Assembly (NCBI RefSeq): GCF_000189635.1
Contig: NW_002476368.1
Location: 62,001 to 126,000 of the forward strand
Origin: Tetrahymena thermophila SB210
Lineage: Eukaryota; Ciliophora; Oligohymenophorea; Hymenostomatida; Tetrahymenidae
DNA: 64,000 nucleotides
Direction: 5' to 3'
The position numbers and the translations under genes were made by a program. The notes under the pieces are model-generated. The model worked only from the letters and a program-made list of their open reading frames with translations, ran no database searches and was not told the origin of the DNA. This document shows, one piece after another, positions 40,951 to 60,362 of this stretch (position 1 is the first letter of the stretch; each line of letters starts with the position of its first letter).

Positions 40951-41377
40951 TATCTTAGAGAATAATTAACTAATTACGCGTAAATGTGTTTTATTCAAAT
41001 TTGATTATGATAATTTTTTTTTCTATTTTTATCTAAATAATTGCATTTAAATTATTTTTGGATTAAACCGCTTTTTATTTATTGTTGACCATTTATTCAT
41101 ATTTAGGTAAAAATTTTTTGAGAAAAAAATTCTTTTCAAAAAACAAACAAACAAAATGAGTTATAAAAGTGTTTTATTAAAAATCAATTAAAATATAAAA
41201 CTTTTTTAAATTATTTTTTATTTAAAACTAAGATAAATGCTATGCTATAATTAAACCATAAGTATTATGAACCAACCTTTTGCAATTTAAATTATCTTAT
41301 TACTATAATCACTTTTAAGGAAAAATATCAAATTAAATATTATAAATAAATACATTATTATTGAATTTATTATATAG
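40923..41377. repeat. tandem duplication unit 1, includes CCCH start codon and upstream region
   Basis: The sequence from gaaagtaaataactctac onward is repeated nearly base for base at 41378. This unit contains the ATG of the CCCH gene (40948-40950) and its immediate upstream DNA. Confidence 0.85.
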
Positions 41378-41850
41378 GAAAGTAAATAACTCTACTTATT
41401 TGCATTATCTTAGAGACTAATTAACTAATTACGCGTAAATGTGTTTTATTCAAATTTGATTGTGATAATTTTTTTGATTTCATTTAGATAATTATTGGAT
41501 TAAACCGCTTTTTATTTATTGTTGACCATTTATTCATATTTAGGTAAAAATTTTTTGAGAAAAAAATTCTTTTCAAAAAACAAACAAACAAACTGAGTTA
41601 TAAAAGTGTTTTATTAAAAATTAATAAAAATATAAAACATTTTTAAATTATTTTTTATTTAAAACTAAGATAAATGCTATGCTAAAATTAAACCATAAGT
41701 ATTATGAATCAACCTTTTGCAATTTAAAATTATATTATTACTATAATCACTTTAAAGGAAAAATATCAAATTTTATGAAATATATTTTGAATAGAAATAT
41801 AAAATTAAATATTATAAATAAATACATTATTATTGAATTTATTAATATAT
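41378..41850. repeat. tandem duplication unit 2
   Basis: Copy of 40923-41377, offset 455 bp, with few substitutions and an extra segment of about 30 bp near 41770. It includes a second ATG context for the CCCH gene but no following coding exon, so it may act only as a duplicated promoter/5' UTR. Confidence 0.8.
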
Positions 41851-42357
41851 TATCTATTTATTTATTAAATTTTGTAGGAGTTCAAAAATTTTAAAGCATT
41901 TTATTATGATTTATCAAATAATAGAAAATTAAACTAACATTTTACTTAGCAAAGATAAAATAATTTCCTACTTTTCATATTTAAAAAAATAATTTTTGAT
42001 GAATTTATTAGTAATTCATTAATGAAGGTTCTTTATATGTTAATTATAAGTATTTAAAAGTTTTATGAATAATTTTAAAGGATATAATGATATATTTTGT
42101 AAATTTACTATAAATGAAAAGAAAGAAAAGAGTAAAAAATAATTTATTTTGATATTATTTAAAATTATTTATAAATTGTATTGTAAATTTATGAAAATAA
42201 GAGAAAAAAATTAAAACTTTAGAGAAAAGAAATAAAATTTAAAGATTAAATAAAAAATATTTTAAATAATAATTTAGAATTATTTTTTAGACCAATAAAT
42301 ATCAAGCTTTTAATAAATTATAAATCATTATTAGAAAAATAATTAATTAAAGGATAA

Positions 42358-42489
42358 TACTGTATACTCTCTATATTAAGACCCCGTCCCTCCCCCCCTA
42401 TAACAAGATACCCCCTACTATATTTTTTCTAAATTTAGGAGGAGGAGGGGGGGGGGGGGGGGGGGTCTTATTATAGAGAGTTTACAGTA
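42358..42489. mobile_element. 132 bp terminal-inverted-repeat element (Tc1/pogo-like MITE)
   Basis: The ends are ctgtatactctctatattaa and, inverted, ctgtaaactctctataataa, each continuing into gacccc. They differ at 2 of about 26 positions and are flanked by TA on both sides (42358-42359, 42488-42489), as expected of a TA target duplication. The interior is C-runs on the left and an uninterrupted run of about 21 G (42446-42465) on the right, so the whole could fold into one hairpin. There is no coding capacity. The ends recall Tc1/mariner-pogo superfamily termini, from memory. Confidence 0.7.
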
Positions 42490-42826
42490 CTATGATTCAT
42501 TTTAAAAGCATTATCCATTTTTATGAATTTTAAATGAAAACTGGTTATTTTCATTTAATAGAAATTGAATTAAATTTATAGATTAAAGAAATAATAATTA
42601 GAATAATAGTGATAATTTTATATGAATATTCTATTTATTTTTTATTAGTTTTAAATTATTATTTAAAAAATGATTATTTTATGCATGCATAACAAATGAA
42701 ATAAATATATAAAGTAAAAGTAAGAAATTATTTAATGAATGAATGAATGAATGATAAGTTATTGTTTTTTCTTTGATAGTTTTTGATTCAAATTGTTTTA
42801 TTAGATAGTTTTTAATTATTTATATT

Positions 42827-44290
42827 TCAGATATGCTCATTTTTAGAGCTTTCCTATAATTTTTATCCCAAGTGAGCTATTTAATGATGCTTGTCTGTTA
42901 ATTGAGCAGTGTGCATTTTAACATCAGACATAAAATTTTTGTATTTTTTTATGTGAAACAGTTTCAGTCTTTCTTGGTATCTCTTTTTTTATTTGGTTGT
43001 ACCATCGTAAAGCTCGTCTATTTCGGCATCAGCATTTTTTAGATCGTTTATGAAGCTTGTTGCTACATGAACAGGCTTATTGCATTTTTCTTCTAGGATA
43101 ATTGTCACTTTTTCTTGTATTTTAGATTGTAGCTTTTTGTCTTTTTATTGGTAATTTTATTTTATGAGCTACCATTTGTGGATTTTATTTTTAAGAACAC
43201 TTTCGTTTAAGATATTTGAAGCTTGTAATTAAGAAATATTTGGAACACTAAGGAATTTAGACATACCACCTTTAATAGGACTAAAATTATTTAGAATAAA
43301 CTTTTTTGGCTCTGATTTAGGTTCAGATGTGGCTTTTTCGAGAGGATTATCGAAAAATTCGCTTTATTTATTGAGATTGGAGTTACTATTAATTGGAATT
43401 TGTTATTGATTGGCTCTGTTGTTTTATGGTGTGAAATTTCCTATTTAATTTAAAAGGGAAGGTTTATTTTTTTGACTATCTTTAGCCAATTCTTCTGGTT
43501 TATTTTATTTAGATTAAGGATCTTAAGATTAGCGTATATCATTTTTTAATTAAAGATTGCTATTATTGCTTTTAAGGTTACTTTAGTTCACATTAATTTA
43601 CTGCTCTGTAGACTGCTGCAAGTTGTATTATTTTTGAGAATTTTTATCTACTTTAGACATTGCATCTTATTTTATATAAAATTAGCTTGATGAAAGCATT
43701 TGATTTTTAGCATTGTTCTAGTTATTTTCCATAGATTTTAGGATTGCCTTTATTTCCTTTTGCTCTTCTTGCACTGGCTCACTGGGAATAAATTTAGATG
43801 CTGATTCATTCTTTATTGGTGGAATATTAAAGAGAGACTTCACTCTAAATTTTTGATGAGAGTTTGATGGAGGAGAAAACATGTCATAAATTGATTTTAA
43901 ATCTCCTTGCTGGATTATTTTTTTTCTCAGTTCTTAGTGAGATGTGGTTGCCCTCATAGGTTGATCATAAGGAAATCTTCTACTATATGTGGAGAATATA
44001 TTTTAAGGAGGAAGAATCCCTGGATATTAAGGCTTATGAGTAGTACTCTCACTTGCAGGTAAAATTTCGTTCAATACAACAGTTTTTTCTAAAGCTTCCC
44101 TGCACTCAAGAAAGTAAGGCTTGGCGGAAGATATTGATTTGTTTTAAGACAGATTTTCATTCATTTTTTACTTTTTTAATAAGAATTGCTCATCAAATTA
44201 AACTTTCAGTTTATCTGGAGACTCCAAATCTACTTGAATTTAATGCTTTTTCTCTAATCCCCTTTCAGTTACAACAAGTTTCTGCTACAT
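42827..44290 (-). CDS. unrecognised hydrophilic protein with C-terminal helical domain
   Basis: An intronless frame from ATG 44290 to TGA 42827-42829 gives 487 residues. Residues 1-330 are low-complexity (Ser, Asn, Gln, Lys, Pro) with short conserved-looking islands such as SRRFPYDQPMRATTS (about 113-127) and FRVKSLFNIPP (about 165). Residues 370-485 form a charged, helix-prone region with few low-complexity runs (KIQEKVTIILEEKCNKPV, VATSFINDLKNADAEIDELY) and probably hold the folded domain. No family is recognised. The frame is unbroken with good ciliate coding composition, so the gene is likely real. Confidence 0.65.
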
Positions 44291-44509
44291 TTTGAGTAAA
44301 AATCAATTTTATTCTCTGAAAATTTAGGGCTTAAAACTGAAAAAGGTACTTTTATTTATAAATTACCAATAATTTAGCAATCAATTTGAAGTAATTTTTG
44401 TTATTTTGTTTATTTATTTACTGAATTTGTATACTACCGCTAATGATTTATATTGATATTTGAATGAAACTTTGTTTGTTTATTTATTAATTTGTGATTA
44501 ATAATAAAA

Positions 44510-45095
44510 TCAATTAACTATCTATCTATCTTCTATTATTTGAATTGTTTAATAATTTTTATATGCCTAAATTTATTTAATACTGTTCGCAGCTCTCATA
44601 GATAGAATAATATTAATCCAATTTGCTTTGTTTTCAGTCATTAATATTTAATTTACTTTAATTCTTAAAAGCGATCCAGCCCAAGTATTCTGAATAAAAC
44701 GCAACTTTTACTGAAAATCTTTTGAAATTAATTTTACATTCATTCATAATATAATTTGATTATTGGTTTATTTGATAGTTTGTTCTATAAAGATAATAAG
44801 ATAGTTCAGTAATCCAAAGATATTATCAAATTTATTAATTCATTAGATTTGATATAAGTAAATAAAAAATATCTATCAAACTATCTACTTTATACCCAAA
44901 GCCTTGTAAAAAGCTTCTAATTTTTAAAGGAAAAAAAATTTTTTATGTTTCTCCTCTTTTAGAAATGTAAATGTAAATTTTTTGCTTCTCCAATAATTGT
45001 AAGCTAGTAATTCTAAATTAAATTTCCCAAATATTTATCTATTGAACAATCATCTCACACTCTATTTTTTGAATTTTATTTTTCTATAGCAGCAT
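44510..45095 (-). CDS. unrecognised small protein, two exons
   Basis: Exons 45095-44889 and 44710-44510 join at phase 0 (GTAGAT donor, TTTTCAG acceptor) to 135 residues. The first exon carries NIWEIQFRITSLQLLEKQK and FFPLKIRSFLQGFGYK. The second carries RFIQNTWAGSLLRIKVNQIL followed by a helical, Gln-rich tail. It is basic overall, with no membrane segment. The exon join removes a stop-bearing region and keeps coding character on both sides. The exact start is uncertain, since in-frame coding-like sequence continues upstream of the chosen ATG. Confidence 0.5.
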
Positions 45096-46293
45096 AAAGA
45101 AATTTGATTATTAGGAAGATCTCACCTAAATAAAATCTATGCAGCTCTGAAATATTATTTATTTGCAAAACTTTAATTACAAATAAAATATTCATTTAAC
45201 ATCAAAAATAAAATTCTCCATTTAATTTAAAAAAAAATAAAATAATAGTTTGGATTATAATAACCCTAGTTTACTCAGCTGACTTGATTCAATCAAATAA
45301 ATTATTTTTAATATGAAAAATCATGTATATTAAATTATTAAATTGTTTTTATTGAAATTTATTCACTTTCTTACTTTCAGAGATCTTAATATTACTTACT
45401 GAAAGAATTTGTTTACATATTTTAATTCATTATTTAATTAATTTATAAAATTAATTTTAATTAATCTATATGAAGATTTTATTCATTTTAATAAGAAAAA
45501 GAAAACATTATTTTGAATAAAAGGAAAGGATTTTAGTTTTCAAAGTAATGAAATAAGCAATATATAAATTTAGAAAAATAATAGTGTATTTTAACTAATT
45601 TTATTCATTTAAATCACATGATTTATTTATTATAAATTATAATTGATCTGATTGATCTAGTTTCTAAATTTAGATTTTGATCAATTTAAGAATCAAATAT
45701 ATATTTTTCACATAATAGAAAAAAATTTATAGTAAATTAATCTTTCAAAATAAAATTCTATAAAAGATAGAGGGGGAAAATTAATTTTTTATTATTTTTT
45801 CTAATAAACTTTTATATTTTTTAATACTTTTTTTAAAACATAAAAAAAAAGAGTATTTAAAATTTATAGAAAATTTGAATATAAAATTTACTGAATATAA
45901 ATAAAAGCATTTCATATAAACAGTTAACATTTGAATTATTTTTACTATTATCTCATAAAATTGTTAATTTTAATCCCTATTAAGTTATTATATTAAATTA
46001 TATTTACTAGTATTAACACCTTCTTGTTTATTTAGATATTTTGATTGACATTCACTATAATAAAAGTTTATATTAATAAAAATGATAAATTAAATTATTG
46101 AATACTTACTAAATAAAGTGATAAGTCAAATACAAATTTTGTAAAAATTTTTAGAAAAATATTCTCAATTAAATTAAATTATTTTTGTTGGAATTATATT
46201 TCTATACTAGAAAACTTTTATATAACACATAGGTATAAAATGTATAATAAATACATATCTAAAATCTATCTATCTATCCTCCTAACATATAAA
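45096..46293. other. intergenic, AT-rich
   Basis: About 1.2 kb with short tetranucleotide runs but no supported gene. Undetected short exons are possible. Confidence 0.4.
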
Positions 46294-46536
46294 TCATTAT
46301 TTTTTTTAAGGTTATTTGACTAATTTTTATTGGTATGAATTAAATTATGATAATATTAACTTCTATTTTTTAAAATGATATTATGACTTTGTATACTATG
46401 TATCTCCTTCATTAGTAATTTCATGATATGCTTTATCTAAACTACTAAATTTTTAATTTAATTTATTATTATTATAACATTTTAAAAAATTAAGTTTCAG
46501 ATATATTTTAATTAATTATTTTAAATACTCATTCAT
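46294..46536 (-). CDS. small unrecognised basic protein
   Basis: A frame from ATG 46536 to TGA 46294-46296 gives 80 residues. The N-terminal 35 residues are Asn/Leu/Lys-rich and could be partly spurious. The middle (FSSLDKAYHEITNEGDTQY) and the Lys/Gln-rich C-terminus look coding. It could be an exon of a larger gene. No domain is recognised. Confidence 0.35.
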
Positions 46537-46895
46537 TTTTTTATCAATTTATTAAATTAAAGTGGAAAATAAATAATCAAAAACTAAAATAAAATGAAGT
46601 AAAACAAACAAACAAATACATCTAAATTTAAATTTTTTTCATGGAATTTACTAAATTATTTTAATAAATATAAATTTTACATTTAATTGATGTGATAATT
46701 AATAAATAATTTGTAATTGCTATTTACTAAATTAAATATAAATTTGATAAATAAATTAATTAATTAAATTTAATTAAAAACTTAAATTAAATTTTTGAGA
46801 GTTCCACTGATATAAAAATAAATTACTAACATTTATATAATTTTTAATATAGTAGGTTTATTTATAATCTATCTTAAATATTTTAATAATATTTT

Positions 46896-47731
46896 TCACC
46901 ATCTCTCCATAGAGAAGCTTACAACTCCTAAAAAGATCCAGGCAGAAAATAAAAATAAAACATAGTTTTTTGGCTCATGTGGCTCCCATTCGTATCTTTA
47001 ATCATCTATTTATTGGAGATTTTTTTAGTTTTTTTGGTATATTAAAATAATAAAAAGTTTTAACCATATTCAATAAGTTAATCTGTGACGGTCTTAGATT
47101 CGAAGCTTATGATACCAAAATTAGATTTTTCTAGCATTTCCAATTCTAGTTTTATAATATGAGTTAAAGTAGGACTAATAAGTATTTGCTTTTTTATTAA
47201 AAAATGGACAAATAATCCTAATTTACCTAATTTATCTTCTTCATTAAGCAAATCATAATTTTAAATTCTCTATTAAATAATCTTCATATAAACTTCATTC
47301 AACATTTTCAATTTTTCTTAACTCTAAAAATAATTTCATGATTAAGTCTTTTTTTGGCTGCTATTTGCAAATAAATGATTAATTTTTTTTACATCTTTGC
47401 CTTTGTAGACATTAGGATGATAAAAGCTAACTATTTATTAATAATCAAAATAATTTAAATAAATAATTAAGTCATTAATTGATGCTTTACTGTGCTTTTT
47501 GTATTATAAATAAGAATTTTTGATTGAAGAGGTGCTGTTTAGATTCAACAATTTATATTCCTATTAACTAATAACTATTTCTTTTTCTTGTTCTTCATCT
47601 TCTTCCTTTTTACCTCTAACTAAATTGGTAAAAGTTTCCTTAAAGCCAGAAAACTGGGCGATATTTCTTTAAACAAACAGATTTGGTTGATTCAACCTTT
47701 TCAAATACTAAAATCTCCTTGCTAAATTCAT
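46896..47731 (-). CDS. probable mitochondrial membrane protein, C-terminal anchor
   Basis: Three exons, 47731-47393, 47323-47065 and 47005-46896, give 235 residues. The N-terminus MNLARRFQYLKRLNQPNLF plus VQRNIAQFSG is rich in Arg and hydroxyl/amide residues with no acids, typical of a mitochondrial presequence. A Lys/Glu-rich soluble part (SINDLIIYLNYFD, LIKKQILISPTLTHIIKLE) leads to WEPHEPKNY and one membrane helix, VLFLFSAWIFLGVVSFS, ending MERW. The architecture is that of a single-pass inner-membrane subunit, such as an accessory subunit of a respiratory complex, but no family is recognised. The splices remove a TGA and restore the helix frame, which supports them. Confidence 0.65.
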
Positions 47732-49092
47732 AATTAAGATATGCAAAAATAATCAAACAAACAAATAAATAAATAATTCGCTATAAGATATCTATTTATC
47801 AATTCAAGAAAGTATTTATCTATCTTAAAATCAATCAAAATTTATCAATAAATAAATGCATTATAAATAATTATTTTCACTCACAAGCAAAAAAAAAAAA
47901 CAAATTTACTCAGTTAAATTATTAATTATTTTAACAATTTTATAAAAAATATTTTTAAATTAATTAAAATTTTTATAATAAATAATTAAAATTTAAATCT
48001 ATTTAAAAATTTTGATTTAATTTTACAATTCTTAATTTTAGAAATATAAATAAATAGCGTTTAAATTTATTTAAATCTTTCTTATATTTTAATTTATAAT
48101 TCCACATTTATAAAAAACAAATAATTTTATTTAAAATCTAATTTGAAAGGTTTATAAAATGGGAGAAGAACAAATAAATATATTAAATAAACAAGAATGG
48201 AAGTAGGGAGGGAGGGAGACAGACTACATATAATTGAATAAATAATTTAAAAGAAATTAAATACGCATTATTATTCAAAAAAACAAAAATGGGAATCACT
48301 CTAAAAATTAAATTTTTGTGCTATTGAAAAATCAAACAAAAAATTAAAAACAAACAATTATATGAATCAAATAATCAAAAATCTATTTGTTTCTTTGTTA
48401 TTCATTTATATTGTTGCGCATTTAAAAAAATGAAAACAGAAAGATAATAAGTATGTGCTGTGAGTGCATTAAGATAAATAAACATATCTATCTTCAGGTT
48501 GTAATAATAAAATGAAGATTGATGATTAATCTATCTATCTATTTAGAATGTAGAATAATAATTAATTATACAAACAATAATGGAATTTGTTTGATATTTT
48601 TATAATACCAAAATTTTATTTTTTTTTTGTCTATTGAAGAGAAAATTAATCAAATAAAATGAAAAGAAAGTCATCAATAACAAGAAAAAAGAATTAAATA
48701 AATAGACTTTCTATCTATCGAAATTTTTAGGTTTATTTTGTTAGACAGACGATTGATCGATTGATTCCTTTTTTCATTTTTTTTATTGTTTATTAATATG
48801 CTTTCATAAAGAGAGATTATTCAATATTTAATTAAGTGATTGTTAACTTAATTAAATGCTTTGGATGAAGGGTTGTTTGTTTTTTTGTTTATTTATTTAT
48901 TATTTTTTTGATTGTTTGTTTGTTAGTTTTAGAAAAGCTTGGAGTTGTGTGAATTTTATTTATATTTGTTTTTATTAAATATATTATGGAGCTGAAGGAA
49001 ATTTGTTTCTTTCTTATTTCACAAAAATTTTTAGAAGAAAAAAATAAATAGGTAGCTAATTAAAAAAAATTTAGGAATAAGTTTAAAAGCAA
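47732..49092. other. intergenic between divergent genes
   Basis: About 1.35 kb between the start of the mitochondrial-type gene (-) and the start of INO80 (+). It has short repeats (for example gggagggaggga near 48207) but no supported coding frame. Presumably it holds both promoters. Confidence 0.5.
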
Positions 49093-56327
<7,235 letters not shown>

Positions 56328-57568
56328 ACTGTTTTTACAGGAAAATTAATACTAAAAAGAATATATTTATAGCAGACTAAATTATTAACTCTCAAAAAAG
56401 ATTAAATATTATAAAATAATAAAAATTATATATTATAATTACAATTGTGTATAAATAACTAATTTTTCTAACATGTTCTTATTTCCATTTTTAAATTAAT
56501 AAATAAATAAATAAATAAAATAAACACAATAATTTATGGTAATTTTCAAAAATAAAATATAAATATATATTATCAAAATATCAATCAAAGAATAAGTTAT
56601 TATAAAAGCAAACAAAAATAAAAAGATAGTTTAGTTTGGTTTATTTTATTTTATTTGAAAATTAAACCTAAAATGTAAAATTAATTGCAAATCTTTAAAA
56701 AGCTAAATATATTTTTAATATATAGTGATATGACATCGCTTTATTTAGAAAGGACTTTATTTTATAATAATGTTTTCCTTGGATGAAAATATTTATAATA
56801 GATTTTTAATTTAATTAGAGTTAATTGTGAAAACATTCTTTTTTCTAAAATTAATCAAAAATAAATAAATAATTTGTCCATTAATTTAAAAATTCTTACT
56901 TCAAAAATTCAGAAAATAAATTAAATTTAAATACAGATTGACAGGTAAGTAAGTTATCATCAAGAATTAAAATGTAAATAAACATTTGTATGATTGATTT
57001 TTAAATCTATTATAAACTTTTTTATAAAATATTTATTTATTATTATATTTAATTGTGAAATTCAAACCAGTCACTAGATTTTTCATTGACAAATTACTTA
57101 TTATACGTAATATAATTATTAATTCTTTAATATTTTAAAAAACATATCTTTCTTTGGTTAATAATAAAATTTAATGGGGTTTGATTGTTCATTCATTCAT
57201 TTCAGTAATAAATAAAATAAACATTTTTTAATCTATCTATCTACAAAAGTTAGTAAAAATTTTTAAAAAAAGTAATTTCCTCAAAAAAAAAAATTGAAAA
57301 TAAAAACTAAATTTAAAACTCAAAACTTTTATTTTATTTTAAAATGAATAAAAAATATGATAAATTTATTTTATAATTAGGAATATATGAATTAAAGTTA
57401 TGATAAACTCATCTAAATATAAATCGTATGTTTGATGTTTGATTGACATTGCATATCGATAAATATATTAATACCATAGATGGATGAATTAGGGTAGTAG
57501 ATTTATTAGTTTTTTGATTAAATATTAAATAAAAATATGAAAATTTTACATATTAAATTTTGTTTAGT
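56328..57568. other. intergenic, convergent 3' flanks
   Basis: About 1.2 kb of AT-rich spacer between INO80 (+) and the first tetraspanin-like gene (-). No supported feature. Confidence 0.5.
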
Positions 57569-58355
57569 TCAAAATTGATTTAGTTAAATATCTTATTAAC
57601 TTGTAATTTATTTTAACTTTTTTTCTATTAAAGCAGTAAAGACTATGTTGGCCAGATAATATACGCCTAAAAGTACTAAACTTACTATTTAGTTTGTATA
57701 TAAACTGCTCCAATTCTCAACAACTAAGGAATCAAGAGATAAACAATTATCTCCAGTTCCAAAATTATAAGTATTACAAGATTATATTATATATAATAAA
57801 CTAAACTATTTAATTACTTCCTCAGTTGAAAAGTCATTATTTTCTAATTATGAACAACTAGAAATAGATTTACCTAAATATGTCTTTATATTATAACCAT
57901 CATATGGATAATTATGTTGAATATAATATCCTTATAAAAAATAAAATTTTCATTAATTATTTTTTTGATAAATTTGTAAATATTTTACCACAAAACTGTT
58001 GCATACTAGTGATAATAAGATTTCCTGCTATTGTTCCCCCAGTCCCGCCTATAGATATCATCAGCAATATAGCTATTACTATTCTTTGCCATCTTTAACT
58101 TTTAGAATAAAACCAGATTAAAGAATTGATCAAACTTATTATAACTATGAGAGAACTTAAGATTATGATAGCTGTTTGCATGCCCTTTTCTATCTGTAAA
58201 TCTGATATATGTTTTGATGAAACAATAGCAATTATACAGCCTGTTAAAGCTATAATAACATTTAAGCAATAAAATATCAATAAAATTTTATTATTTTTAA
58301 TCAAATTCTATTAATTTTGATGCGTTTTGCTTAAGTTGTAGTTTTAATAGATCAT
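57569..58355 (-). CDS. four-pass membrane protein, tetraspanin-like, copy 1 (type A)
   Basis: Exons 58355-57989 and 57930-57569 join in frame (phase 1) to 242 residues. Membrane helices lie at about 27-50 (LLIFYCLNVIIALTGCIIAI), 67-88 (AIIILSSLIVIISLINSLIW), 97-120 (VIAILLMISIGGTGG) and 205-228 (VSLVLLGVYYLANIVF). The region between helices 3 and 4 is about 85 residues with four cysteines (FCGYY, SSCSQ, QSCNT, DNCLS), as in the large extracellular loop of tetraspanins, though the exact CCG signature is absent. Tetraspanins organise membrane protein complexes. The start ATGATCTAT is shared with copy 3. The assignment is by topology and loop cysteines only. Confidence 0.7.
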
Positions 58356-59263
58356 AAAATTTGTTTTATTTAAAATTATTGTTTATTTTATTATTAAATA
58401 TTAAAATTTCGTTGATTATTTAAACTAATACACAGGACATTAAATAGTAAATAGTTTTTTATAATATTAGTATATGATCATCCAAATTAACTAACTAATC
58501 AGGGTTGATAAATTTGTCTATCCTGGCTGATTAACAAATTAAAGAGTAAAATTATCTTTTAATGTAAAAAATCAAATAGACTAAATAAAATTAGTTCATT
58601 TGATTGATTTTTGTTACAAAAGTTTTTATAAAATAAAAAAAATTGGTAATTATATAAATAAACAACGCTACCTGTAAATATCAATGATAGACACCTTTTT
58701 CCAAATATAAAAAATTGACATATATACCGAATTAAGGCCATTTTTTTTCAAAAAACTTTGGGGGGAGAAAGGCCTTAATTAATGAAAATTACGGTAATTA
58801 TTATTATTATTACTATATTTGTTACATCTTTTAAAATATTAATTTTACTTTTGTGTTTTGTTCAAAAGTATACAAATTATATATTTTTTTACTAAAATCA
58901 ATCCCTTACGCATTAAAAGAATTTACAGAGAATCCTTACATTAAATAATTTTAATTTGTTATTCATTATCTTTCTTCATATTACATAAAAATGTAATATT
59001 TAAATTAAAAACCTCATTTTTTTAATTTATTCCAAATTAAAAGGACAAGCTTATAGATTAAGGTTTGCTGATTTAATTTATAATAAAATCTATTGTCTTT
59101 TATAAAACAATTTATTAACAATTATAAAATCAAAATAAGTAACATCTTTTATTTTTTTTAAACATAATTTTATACTCTTTCTAATTGTGATTAAAATGAA
59201 AAAAGCTTTGCAATTTATATTATAAAAATAAAAAATTTTTTACACATTAAATTTTAATTTATC
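58356..59263. other. spacer between tetraspanin-like copies 1 and 2
   Basis: About 0.9 kb non-coding. It contains a short spacer repeat (catccaaattaac...tcagggttgataaatttgtctat, 58478-58522) also found at about 61279-61320 and 62836-62881, and the inverted-repeat element listed separately. Confidence 0.6.
58725..58796. mobile_element. 72 bp inverted-repeat (MITE-like) element with G run
   Basis: The left end is taccgaattaaggcc and the right end, inverted, is taccgtaattttcattaatt followed by aaggcc. The centre has ctttggggggag. It shares its end with the element at 3923-3966 and its attaaggcc core with 5563-5650. The corresponding place in the duplicated unit (about 61554-61566) lacks it. Confidence 0.5.
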
Positions 59264-60016
59264 TCAATAATTATTTTGTAAAAACCCATTTTAATTTGTA
59301 ATTTCTTTTAATTTTTTGTGAATTAATGCTGTAAAGATAATGTTAGCCAAATAATACACGCCTAAAAGTGCTAAACTTACTATTTAGTTTGTATATAAAC
59401 TGCTCCAATTCTCAACTACTAAAGAATCAAGGGATAGGCAATTAGCTCCAGTTCCAAAATCATAAGTTTTAAAAGATTTTATTATAAATATTATACTTAA
59501 TTACTTAACTACTTCATCAGTTGAATAGCCATTAATTTCTAATTTTGAGCAACTAGAAATAGCATCATCTAAACTTGTCTTTATATCATAATCATCATAT
59601 GGATAATTATGCTGAATATAATATCCTTATAATAAAATAATTAATTAATTATTTTTTTAATAAATTTATAAATGTTTTACCACAAAACTGTTGCATATTA
59701 GTAATAATAATATTTCCTACTATTATTCCTCCAATACCACATATAGATATCATCAGCAATATAATTATAGCTATTCTTTACCATCTTTAATTTCTGGTAT
59801 AAAACCATATTAAAGAATTGATTAAAGCTACTAAAATTATCAGAGAACTTAAGATTATAATAGCAGTTTGTATGCCTGTTTAAATCTGTAAATCTGATAT
59901 ATGTTTTGATGAAACAATTGCAAGTATACAACCTGCTAAAGCTATAACTATATTTAAACAATTAAATATCAATAATTTTTATTATTTTTAACAAAATTCT
60001 ATTAAATTTGATTCAT
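59264..60016 (-). pseudogene. tetraspanin-like copy 2 (type B), frameshifted
   Basis: This copy aligns throughout with copy 4, with the same intron (exon 2 59625-59264, donor at 59680) and the same ATG context at 60014-60016. Exon 1 is 336 bp instead of 337: a one-base deletion near 59973-59980 shifts the frame right after the start, before the first membrane helix, and leads to an early TGA. Past that point all four helices and the loop cysteines would still read in frame to the normal TGA. Unless another start is used or the base is a sequence error, this copy is a recent pseudogene. One loop cysteine is also replaced (KSFKT for QSCKT), but copy 4 can be compared. Confidence 0.6.
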
Positions 60017-60362
60017 TTTGTTTTAGCTGTTGTTTTAATAAATTATACAATTTATATTTATTATAAAATTAGTGATTATATTATTATTAAAAATTAATTA
60101 TTTGTCTTAAGCACTTAAATAATATACAAGAAAGAATTTAGTTATTAGAAAAAAATTTTTTAAAATCCTTCTATAAAACTCATTATTTTTATGATAAAAA
60201 TTCCCCTCCCTGATTTCAGACTGATTATGACTTATTAAAATGGTTTTTTCAAAAATAAAATGAAAAATATTGCATTCGTTTTAAAATTTTTAAATTGTCT
60301 ATTTAAGAAATTGCTACTTAACATAAAAATATGAAAATTTTACATATTAAATTTTGTTTAGT

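Larger units (their letters stand above)
57529..60155. repeat. segmental duplication, unit 1 (two genes)
   Basis: This 2.6 kb block, holding tetraspanin-like copies 1 and 2 and their spacers, corresponds along its length to about 60322-62815. Unit 1 differs by an extra segment of about 140 bp near 58721-58860 that contains an inverted-repeat element. Confidence 0.75.

Noticed and set aside
41268-41282. Resemblance to the Tetrahymena chromosome breakage sequence (core AACCAACC)
   Set aside because: It differs from the remembered 15-mer at about three positions, which that signal does not tolerate, and no telomeric repeat is nearby.
42446-42465. Long G run as a telomere or telomere seed
   Set aside because: It is a pure G run inside a TIR element, not a GGGGTT repeat.
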